Source of the DNA: an uncultured Kiritimatiellota bacterium
GTDB taxonomy: Bacteria; Verrucomicrobiota; Kiritimatiellia; RFP12; UBA1067
Reading direction: 5' to 3'
Length of the DNA stretch: 25,610 nt
Assembly: GCA_934635385.1 (NCBI GenBank)
Contig: CAKTZI010000047.1
Location: forward strand, 1 to 25,610
The translations under genes were made by a program, and so were the position numbers. The notes below the pieces were generated by a model. That model made no database searches. It saw nothing but the letters and a program-made list of their open reading frames with translations, and was not told the origin of the DNA. Shown one piece after another: positions 1 to 6,270 of the stretch; position 1 is the stretch's first letter; every line of letters starts with the position of its first letter.

Positions 1-99
1 ATAGCGGAACCGAGGGAGGGACGCCGTTTTGCGTCCGGGGAAATCAGGGGCTAGTCAAAAAAATCGGGATAAGGGTGTCTTCGGGGACTCCCATTTGAG

Positions 100-264
100 G
101 TGAAGGTTCCCGTCTACAAGCTTGACAACGCTGCGACGATGACGACTGCCGAGTACGATGCCAAGCTTGAGACGGGATATCGCTCGGCCGTCGCCGGGCG
201 TGTCCGTCCGCTTGCGTCCGCCCACGGCGACTTTCGTTGCAGGCATGCCAAAGAGGTGGCATGA
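100..264 (+). CDS. Small RelB-like antitoxin (probable, start uncertain)
   Basis: A 54-codon frame starting at GTG 100, or 41 codons from ATG 139. The part from TMTTAEYDAKLETGYRSA to the end resembles small helical RelB/ParD-type antitoxins, whose cores read like 'M-T-x-x-E-Y-x-x-K-L-E-x-G'. Its stop codon overlaps the ATG of the next frame, which starts like a ParE/RelE toxin. That antitoxin-first, overlapping order is normal for type II toxin-antitoxin operons. No good ribosome-binding site decides the start. An antitoxin would neutralise the toxin by direct binding and usually autorepress the operon. Since the toxin is truncated, this gene is probably a relic. The family call rests on short similarity and is uncertain. 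Confidence 0.35.
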   Translation: MKVPVYKLDNAATMTTAEYDAKLETGYRSAVAGRVRPLASAHGDFRCRHAKEVA

Positions 265-332
265 TGGAGAAATACGCTGTCGTCATCACGCCTGAGGCAG
301 AGACTGACCTTGAGAATCTCTATTCGCCGTGA
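261..332 (+). pseudogene. Truncated ParE/RelE-type toxin (N-terminal stub)
   Basis: The frame MMEKYAVVITPEAETDLENL then YSP and a stop matches the usual N-terminus of ParE/RelE toxins, where 'Y-x-V-x-I-T-P-E-A-E-x-D-L-E-x-L-Y' forms the first strand and helix. Family members are about 90-105 residues; this one stops after 23. The catalytic or gyrase-binding C-terminal part is absent, and no frame in the next 150 bases restores it convincingly. It overlaps the end of the upstream antitoxin-like gene by 4 bases. I read it as a decayed toxin gene. The similarity is short but characteristic. Confidence 0.5.
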
Positions 333-485
333 TGTACAGTCGGGCGGATTCATAGCGAAGAACTCTCCGTGCCTGATGAAAACCGGGAAAAAGCGTAGCA
401 CCTCATGTTGCGCGCGGTATGTGGCAAGCCGAAACGCAATTTAGGCGGAAAGTGAGATAAATTTTAGGCTTAAAATGAGGTATGG
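333..485. other. Gene-free spacer
   Basis: No coding frame I can support. The stretch becomes AT-richer towards its right end (around 440-475) and runs into the structured leader repeat at 486. It may contain scrambled remains of the truncated toxin gene. Confidence 0.4.
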
Positions 486-500
486 CGCGGCGGAAAAAGC

Positions 501-506
501 TATACT
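501..506 (+). promoter_or_regulatory. -10-like box of leader copy 1 (TATACT)
   Basis: TATACT lies 12 bases before the ATG at 519, the same geometry as TATCAT in leader copy 2 and as the promoters of the genes at 9967 and 12809. No clear -35 element is seen 17 bases upstream. It is a plausible promoter for the 981-9714 cluster. Confidence 0.45.
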
Positions 507-763
507 ATGCGCCAGTCAATGGAAAGGCTGGAATTCGAGAAGGTGGGGCGCAAGGCCCTCGTGAGGCGCGGCAGAAGCCGCGCAGGCGCGTTCACGCACG
601 GTTTCCGTACCCCCCCCCCGCTTTTAGTTGAGGCCGCAGGGAGCCGCCTGACGGCCTCTGGCGCGATGCCTGCGGGCATCGCCACATCTTCGTTTTTGCC
701 CCTGAACTCCGTGTTTCCCTTCCTCCGTCTCCTCGCGCCCGCTTGCGCGCACCGCCCATGGCG

Positions 764-845
764 GCCCCTGCGGGGCGACCTTCGGTCGGCGGATAGCTTC
801 GGGTTCGCCTTCGGCGAAGATCCCCTCCGAAACGCTTTGCGTTTC
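764..845. repeat. Run of four short perfect hairpins
   Basis: Four perfect palindromes with 3-base loops follow each other: 764-776 (5-bp stem, loop TGC), 776-788 (5-bp stem, loop TTC), 804-818 (6-bp stem, loop TTC), and 829-845 (7-bp stem, loop TTT). They lie in the part of leader copy 1 that is missing from copy 2. A similar TTC-loop hairpin occurs at 25095-25107. Confidence 0.7.
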
Positions 846-980
846 TTCGGCGCATGTGTTGAGCGAAAGCAATCGAGAGGGCGCGAGGCATCACAGCCTA
901 CGGCATTTATCGCGGAGGGGTTGGAGAGTCGGAGGCGCGGAGAAGACGGAAAGTTTTTGTTCAACGAAAGGAATGATGCC

Positions 981-2126
981 ATGAAGACTACGCACAACTT
1001 GCATTCGCGAAGTCTCACACGGAGCCACGGAGGCACGGAGGCCTCTGCGTTCTCTGCGTCTCCTTCGGCACGCGCGGGCGGGACAGCCGGCGCTCGCGCA
1101 GAGCCGCCGAGCGCGCAGAGAGCCATGAAAACGGGGCTTTGCGTGATCGTCGCGGCGACGGCGCTGTGCGGCGCGGCGTGCGCGGCGGAGAACGACGGGA
1201 CGCAGGTCTTGCAGACGAATCGAAATGGGGACGGCAAGGTCCTGCAGTCGCTCGCCGACTTCCCCGTCGCGTGCCGCGCCGTCGAGGCGGTGCCGGGCGA
1301 GGCCCCGTCGCTTCTGCCCGAGGGGCGCGCCCTCAGGCTCTTCTGGCACGACGAGTTCGCCGGCGACGCGCTCGACACGTCCAAGTGGGGCTACCGCACG
1401 AACTTCTGGGGGCGTCCGGCGCACTGGTTCGCGACGCCGTCCGACAACGCCGTGGAGGTGCGGGACGGGCTCCTGCGCCTGAAGCTCGTCAGGCGTCCCG
1501 ACGGCCAGTTCGTCTCGCCCCAGCTGCAGACGGGCGAGCTGATGTGGGACATCCCGCACGAGGCGAACCCGAAGGGCTTCTGGCCGCTCCCCCAGCGAGA
1601 GAAGCCGAAGTTCGTCAAGAAGTACGGCTACTTCGAGTGCCGCGCGCGGCTGCAGCAGCTGCCGGGCTGGTGGAGCGCGTTCTGGATGCAGAGCGAGTCG
1701 CAGGGCGTCACGCTCGACCCCGGCGTCTCCGGCGTCGAGCATGACATCATGGAGTCGTTCGACCCCGGCGAGGTGATCCCCGCATGCTTCCACGCGAACG
1801 GCTACGGCGCGGACTACCGGGGGTTCCGCATCCCCGACGTGGCGAGGAACGAAGACGCGATGCTGACGGTCGACAAGGCCCAGTTCCACGTCTTCGGCAT
1901 GCTGTGGACGGAAGAGGGCTACGAGATCTACGTGGACGGGCGCCTGCGCGGCAAGAGCGCGAAGGCGGTCTCGCACGTGCCGGAGTTCGTGCTGCTGACG
2001 ACGGAGGCGAAGTGGTACCGCAACGGCCGCATGACGGGGACGGGTGTGCCCGAGCTGGAGGAGGCGGCGAAGGCCGGCGACGCGTTCGTCGTGGACTACG
2101 TGCGCGTCTATGACCTTGTGGACTGA
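981..2126 (+). CDS. Secreted GH16 family glycoside hydrolase
   Basis: A GH16 beta-sandwich enzyme, an endo-acting beta-glucanase or beta-galactanase that hydrolyses with retention. The family motif E-x-D-x-x-E is present as EHDIME (E253, D255, E258 from this start), with E253 the expected nucleophile and E258 the acid/base. Upstream, LFWHDEFAGDALDTSKWGYR is the typical GH16 entry, and GWWSAFWMQSES is the strand before the active site. The C-terminal FVVDYVRVYD closes the domain. The start at 981 has a GAAAGGA site 8 bases upstream; the same 18-base start context recurs at the next gene. A second in-frame ATG at 1125 begins a clean signal peptide (MKTGLCVIVAATALCGAACA), so the first 48 residues are an extension made of dispersed-repeat DNA. 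The true start may be 1125. First gene of a four-gene same-strand cluster. Confidence 0.9.
   Translation: MKTTHNLHSRSLTRSHGGTEASAFSASPSARAGGTAGARAEPPSAQRAMKTGLCVIVAATALCGAACAAENDGTQVLQTNRNGDGKVLQSLADFPVACRAVEAVPGEAPSLLPEGRALRLFWHDEFAGDALDTSKWGYRTNFWGRPAHWFATPSDNAVEVRDGLLRLKLVRRPDGQFVSPQLQTGELMWDIPHEANPKGFWPLPQREKPKFVKKYGYFECRARLQQLPGWWSAFWMQSESQGVTLDPGVSGVEHDIMESFDPGEVIPACFHANGYGADYRGFRIPDVARNEDAMLTVDKAQFHVFGMLWTEEGYEIYVDGRLRGKSAKAVSHVPEFVLLTTEAKWYRNGRMTGTGVPELEEAAKAGDAFVVDYVRVYDLVD
1010..1120. repeat. Purine-rich 'cacggag' dispersed repeat inside the GH16 5' end
   Basis: The sequence carries tandem cacggag/cacggagg units, then the inverse form (ctctgcgttctctgcg), then a 27-base piece at 1094-1120. 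That piece recurs at 2194-2220 in the next gene with 2 mismatches. Similar repeats occur near 14047-14165 and 25075-25124. Here it is read through in frame ahead of the signal peptide. Confidence 0.65.
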
Positions 2127-2143
2127 ACGAAAGGAATGATGCC

Positions 2144-4270
2144 ATGGCAACGAAGAAAACGCCTGATCCAAACAAGACGTCAGACTTGATGGTTCGCGCA
2201 GAGCCGCAGGGCGCGCAGAGAAGGAGATGCTCGGCGCTCGGCGTGGCCGTCGGGGTGGCGGCGCTGTGCGGCGCGGCGTGGGCGGCGGAACTCGGCAACG
2301 TCGCACCGGAATTCTCGGCGGCGGGGCGCGCCGACAAGCCTGAGGTGAAGGCTGCGAAGGAGCGGTTTTTCAAGTGGGGCTGGGGGCTGTTCGTCCACTA
2401 CGGGCTGTTCTCCGCGAAGGGCGAGGGCGAATGGCTGATGCACGACGAGCGCATCGATCCGAAGGACTACTACGCCGAGCTTCTGCCGCGCTTCAAGCCG
2501 AAGGCTGGTTGTATCGACGAGTGGATCGCGCTCGCGAAGGATGCGGGCATGAAGTACGTCGTTCTCACGACGCGGCATCACGAGGGCTACTGGCTGGGCG
2601 ACGGGTTCATCCGCGAATACACGTCGAAGGTGCGCGCGGCGGGCCTTGGCGTCGGGGTCTACTACTCGGTCGCCGACTGGAGCGATCCCGACTATCGCGG
2701 CGGTCCCGGCAACCAAGTTGCGTGGAAGCGGTTCGTCGCCAAGGCGCACGCCCAGCTGCGCCACCTCATGACCGACTTCGGCGAGATCCAGTACCTGTTC
2801 TACGACGGATGTCCGTCGCCGACGGCCTGGGACGGCTACGCGATCAACGCGGAGCTCCGCCGTCTGCAGCCGGGGCTGCTCATCACGCGCTGCCGCGACG
2901 ACGACGTCAAGAGCTGCGAGCAGAATTCGGCGGGCGGCGACGGGCTCTGGGAGTCCTGCTACACGCTGAACGGCTCGTGGGCCTACAACAAGCATGACGG
3001 CGGCTGGAAGACGCCGAAGGACGTCGTCTCCATGCTCGTCTCCATCCGCGCGCGCGGCGGCACGATGCTCCTGAACGTCGGCCCGATGGGCGACGGCACG
3101 GTGCAGCGGGAGGCGCAGGACCGCATCCGCGCCGTCGGCAAGTGGGTGAAGGCGAACGCGGCGGCGTTCTACGACGTGAAGAAGGACCCGTTCGACGGCG
3201 CGTGCTACGAGTGGATGACGGCAAGCGGAACCGATCCGCAGACGGCGTACTTCCAGTTCATCCGCTCGTGGAACGAGAGCCGCTACCTCGTGGGCATCTC
3301 CAACCGGGTGACGCGCGTCTGGTTCGTGGACACGAACGAGGACCTCGCCTTCACGCAGGATCCCGTGACGCGCATCGTCGCGATCAAGGGGCATCCGTTT
3401 GCTCCGAAGGAGGCGATGCCCCGTCTCGCGGGCGTGACGTTCGAGGGCGCGCCCGTGCCCGTCTACGACACGTGCTGGGCGCGGTGTTCGCCGAAGCTTT
3501 CGGGACTCTACGAGAAGATCGCCGCGACGCAGACGAACGTCGTGCGCGACACGTGGCACGGCTTCAGCCGCGTCCGTTTCGACTTCGCGGGGCACGCCGC
3601 CTGGATCGTTGAGCCGAAGGCCGGTCCGGCGCTGGGTGTGCCGTGGACGTGGACGATGCAGTGGGCGGACGCTTTCGTCGATCGGCAGGGGTGTCTCGAC
3701 CTCCTGAATCGTGGCTGGCGGCACGTGACGATCGACGTCTTCGCCGAACGCATGAACGACGAGGGCCTGAAGGTCTGCCGTGCGTTCCAGCGGTATCTCG
3801 TCGAGGAACTCGGATTCGCGCCGCAAGCCAACCTGATTGGCATGAGCTGGGGCGGATTCTTCTCTGTGCGTTACGCGAACGCCTATCCGGGCTGTGTGCG
3901 CCGCATCTATCTCGATGCGCCGCTCCTCAACTTCGAGGAGTTTGCGAACCCCGACTACGGGCGCGTCGGTCCGTGGGCGGACATGAGGCCGGTGGACGGC
4001 AACTGGACGGACGACCCGCGCATGCCCGTCAACATGGCCGGGGCGCTCGCACGGGCGGGCATCCCGATCTTCCTCCTGTACGGCGGGCAGGATCAGGTAG
4101 TGCCGCCCGCGCTCAATGCGGAGCTTTTCGCGAGCCGCTTCCGCGCGGCGGGCGGCGACATCCGCGTCACGCGGCGCGGACTGTTCGGCCACCATCCGCA
4201 CGGCGTCGACCCGGACAAGACCGACCTTGTCGCCGATTTCTTCTTCCGTGAGAAGCTTCAACAGCACTAA
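2144..4270 (+). CDS. Secreted GH29 alpha-L-fucosidase fused to an alpha/beta-hydrolase (esterase-like)
   Basis: Two enzymes in one 708-residue chain. Residues about 60-345 are a GH29 barrel (Alpha_L_fucos): WGWGLFVHYGLFS, YVVLTTRHHEGYW, LFYDG with D221 as expected nucleophile, and WESCYTLNGSWAYN. It would release terminal alpha-L-fucose. After a beta-rich linker, residues about 475-708 form an alpha/beta-hydrolase with GMSWGG (S568 nucleophile), YGGQD (D650) and HHPHG (H683, H684 or H686). An esterase removing acyl groups from the sugar is likely but inferred. Ordinary GH29 enzymes are about 450-600 residues and lack this domain. The N-terminus carries a 27-base repeat also found in the GH16 gene, then a signal peptide (GVAVGVAALCGAAWA). 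It starts 17 bases after GH16 with the same ribosome-binding context, so the two are probably co-transcribed. Confidence 0.9.
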   Translation: MATKKTPDPNKTSDLMVRAEPQGAQRRRCSALGVAVGVAALCGAAWAAELGNVAPEFSAAGRADKPEVKAAKERFFKWGWGLFVHYGLFSAKGEGEWLMHDERIDPKDYYAELLPRFKPKAGCIDEWIALAKDAGMKYVVLTTRHHEGYWLGDGFIREYTSKVRAAGLGVGVYYSVADWSDPDYRGGPGNQVAWKRFVAKAHAQLRHLMTDFGEIQYLFYDGCPSPTAWDGYAINAELRRLQPGLLITRCRDDDVKSCEQNSAGGDGLWESCYTLNGSWAYNKHDGGWKTPKDVVSMLVSIRARGGTMLLNVGPMGDGTVQREAQDRIRAVGKWVKANAAAFYDVKKDPFDGACYEWMTASGTDPQTAYFQFIRSWNESRYLVGISNRVTRVWFVDTNEDLAFTQDPVTRIVAIKGHPFAPKEAMPRLAGVTFEGAPVPVYDTCWARCSPKLSGLYEKIAATQTNVVRDTWHGFSRVRFDFAGHAAWIVEPKAGPALGVPWTWTMQWADAFVDRQGCLDLLNRGWRHVTIDVFAERMNDEGLKVCRAFQRYLVEELGFAPQANLIGMSWGGFFSVRYANAYPGCVRRIYLDAPLLNFEEFANPDYGRVGPWADMRPVDGNWTDDPRMPVNMAGALARAGIPIFLLYGGQDQVVPPALNAELFASRFRAAGGDIRVTRRGLFGHHPHGVDPDKTDLVADFFFREKLQQH
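2194..2220. repeat. 27-base repeat in the GH29 signal-peptide n-region
   Basis: The sequence matches 1094-1120 at 25 of 27 positions and, as there, sits in frame just before the hydrophobic part of a signal peptide. It encodes the basic stretch RAEPQGAQRRR. The hydrophobic segments of the two signal peptides are also nearly identical in DNA. Confidence 0.65.
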
Positions 4271-4289
4271 ACAAAAGAGAGACTAAACC

Positions 4290-6257
4290 ATGAACATGAA
4301 GACAGTGAAACAGATCGTCTGGGCGGCTTGCCTGTCGGTCATTGGGTCAGCCTCCGCTCGGGCGCAGGTCTACTACGTCTCGCCCGACGGCGAAGACGCG
4401 GACGGTCGCGGCACGGAGGCGATGCCGTTCGCCACGCCCGGCTATGCGCTTGCAAAGGCCATGGCGGCGGGCGACGAGGTGCGCGTCCTGAAGGGCGTCT
4501 ACCTTCTGGACGCCGCGCCGGAGATCAAGGCCGACAACATCACTTTGCGCGGCTGGAACGCCACGCGCGAAGAGGTCGTCTTTGACGCGCAAGGCAAGGG
4601 GCGCTGTCTGCAGTTCGACACCGACGAGACTGGTGCGCTTATTCTTCACAAGAACATCACTGTCGCGGGAATCACCTTTCGCAACGGCCGGCAGGACGTC
4701 GCGCCGACGGCGATGACGTGGACAGGCGCCGGCGCGGGCGTGATGCTCGCGTCCGAGGCCGCGCAGTGGCCGTCCATCGGCAACCAGCTTGTCACGAACT
4801 GCGTCTTCGCGAACTGCGTGAACGTGCAGAGTCCGGGCGGCGGGCTCTGCGTGGCGCCCGGCTCGGCGGTCATGGCCTGCCTCTTCACGAACAACCTCAC
4901 GTGCGCGGACGTGCCGCGCCAGAACTCGTCCGGCATTCAGGGCGGCGGCGCGGGCGCCTTTGCGCCTGTCGTCGCGGGCGACGTGACGTTCACGGGATGC
5001 GTCTTCGCCGACAACGTCGCGACGAACGGCGCGGCGGCGCTCGGCGCGGGCTCGACGCAGAATGCCTATTCAAAAGCTCAGACGGGCGGCCTTGTCGTGC
5101 GGGGCTGCACCTTCCTCCGCAACGTGGGCGTCTCGGCCAATACGGCCGACCTGCGCGCGGCCGGCTGCCTGCCGCAGCGGGCGTGGGACGTCGCGGACTG
5201 CACGTTCGTCTCGAACCGTCTGGAGGGCGCGGGCGGCGGCGGCGCGGTCTATACGGGCGCGGCGCTTGGAACTGGCGTCCTTCCCTCGACGGCGCGGACG
5301 AACACGTTTGCGCGCTGCCATTTCGCGTTCAACGAGGCGCGCGGGTCTGCGACCGTTTCGGGTGCGCTTTATCAGGGCATGGCTTCGCCGATAGTCCTCG
5401 CAGACTGCCTGTTTGCGACAAACGCCGGAACCCAGGCGGCCGCCGTCTATTCGGCAGGACGCCTGTCCGTGTCGAACGGCACGTTCGTGGGCTCGGTTTC
5501 CGTTACCGCGAAGCAGCCGTGGAGCGCGATCGTCTACGCCTCAGCCGCCGAGGCGCGCATCGAGGCCTGCGATTTTGTCTCGAATGCCTCGGCTGGCAAC
5601 TTCGGGGCGCTGTCGGTCGCCGCGAATGCGGCTGTCGTCAATTGCCGATTCCGGGGCAACGCCCGTCCCGACGACCGGGCCATCGATCACGCGTTCGGCT
5701 TTCTCCAGCTTCGCGGCGCAGGGGCGACCGTGCGCAACTGCCTGTTCGCGTCCAACACGAACGCCGTCTACGGGTGTGCCATCGGAATCAACGCCACGGG
5801 CGTGACAATCGAGAACTGCACCTTTGTCGGGAATCGGTCGCAGGAAAGCGCGGCGCAAGCCGCGTCGGGCGTGGCACTCTCCATGTCGGCGGCACGGGCG
5901 GACACGACCGTGCGCAACTGCTTGTTCGCGGACAACCAGGGACGTGTGCCCGCCGTGCCGCAGATCGGCGACTTCGTGAAAGATTCCGTCACCTATTCGT
6001 GGGCGGATACGGACGTCCTGACCATTGGTGACGCACACGGCAACCTCGCTGTCGGCGACGGGAAGCCCTGCTGGAGCGTCAAGTTTCCCGGCGCCTACCG
6101 CCCGAGCGGTCGAACGCCCGGACGCGACAAGGGGCGTGCGGCGGACTGGATGGCGGGCGCGACGGACTTCTTCGGCAACAAGCGCATCTTGGGGTCGGGC
6201 GTGGACTTTGGCTACGCGGAGTATCGTCCGCAGGGCTTTGCGCTGATTCTCCGCTAA
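4290..6257 (+). CDS. Secreted right-handed beta-helix protein (choice-of-anchor Q type)
   Basis: 655 residues. An N-terminal signal peptide ends near SASARA. A DUF1565-like opening (VYYVSPDGEDADGRGTEAMP) introduces the pectate-lyase-like parallel beta-helix. Repeating coils follow across about residues 100-560, with phrases such as NCVFANCVN, VRNCLFASNTNAVYG and IENCTFVGNRSQ. The C-terminal part (DFFGNKRILGSGVDFGYAEY) matches the tail of choice-of-anchor Q proteins, and the chain ends in GFALILR. No lyase catalytic residues can be assigned, so binding or display on the surface is as likely as polysaccharide cleavage. It starts 19 bases after the fucosidase with AAAAGAGAG upstream, and probably belongs to the same transcript. 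Confidence 0.8.
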   Translation: MNMKTVKQIVWAACLSVIGSASARAQVYYVSPDGEDADGRGTEAMPFATPGYALAKAMAAGDEVRVLKGVYLLDAAPEIKADNITLRGWNATREEVVFDAQGKGRCLQFDTDETGALILHKNITVAGITFRNGRQDVAPTAMTWTGAGAGVMLASEAAQWPSIGNQLVTNCVFANCVNVQSPGGGLCVAPGSAVMACLFTNNLTCADVPRQNSSGIQGGGAGAFAPVVAGDVTFTGCVFADNVATNGAAALGAGSTQNAYSKAQTGGLVVRGCTFLRNVGVSANTADLRAAGCLPQRAWDVADCTFVSNRLEGAGGGGAVYTGAALGTGVLPSTARTNTFARCHFAFNEARGSATVSGALYQGMASPIVLADCLFATNAGTQAAAVYSAGRLSVSNGTFVGSVSVTAKQPWSAIVYASAAEARIEACDFVSNASAGNFGALSVAANAAVVNCRFRGNARPDDRAIDHAFGFLQLRGAGATVRNCLFASNTNAVYGCAIGINATGVTIENCTFVGNRSQESAAQAASGVALSMSAARADTTVRNCLFADNQGRVPAVPQIGDFVKDSVTYSWADTDVLTIGDAHGNLAVGDGKPCWSVKFPGAYRPSGRTPGRDKGRAADWMAGATDFFGNKRILGSGVDFGYAEYRPQGFALILR

Positions 6258-6270
6258 CGGGAAGGGCGTC

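Larger units (their letters stand above)
486..955 (+). repeat. Structured leader repeat, copy 1 (ahead of the GH16 cluster)
   Basis: This segment is a diverged duplicate of 13809-14168. The first 33 bases up to the ATG at 519 align with copy 2 without a gap. Shared elements in order are: a -10-like box; an ATG followed by a frame reading MERLEFEKVGRKALVRRGRS; a 10-C tract (610-619); a 7-bp stem (566-583); a 7-bp stem (630-658); an 8-bp stem (663-682); and a conserved 95-base block (856-950) with cgaaagcaatcgagag. Copy 1 also carries a block of extra small hairpins at about 738-855. The stems stay paired where the copies differ, which suggests selection on RNA or DNA structure. The frame from 519 stays open into GH16, but with an internal signal peptide it is unlikely to be the real hydrolase start. 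Confidence 0.75.

Noticed and set aside
507..980. Start of the GH16 protein at 507 or 519
   Set aside because: This stretch is repeat DNA with hairpins and a poly-C tract, and it would bury the signal peptide over 200 residues inside the protein.
2180..4267. Very long open frame antisense to the fucosidase gene
   Set aside because: Its product is Arg/His/Val-rich and without domains, typical of the shadow strand of a GC-rich gene. The same holds for antisense frames at 6079-9648, 14111-16459 and 18013-20931.
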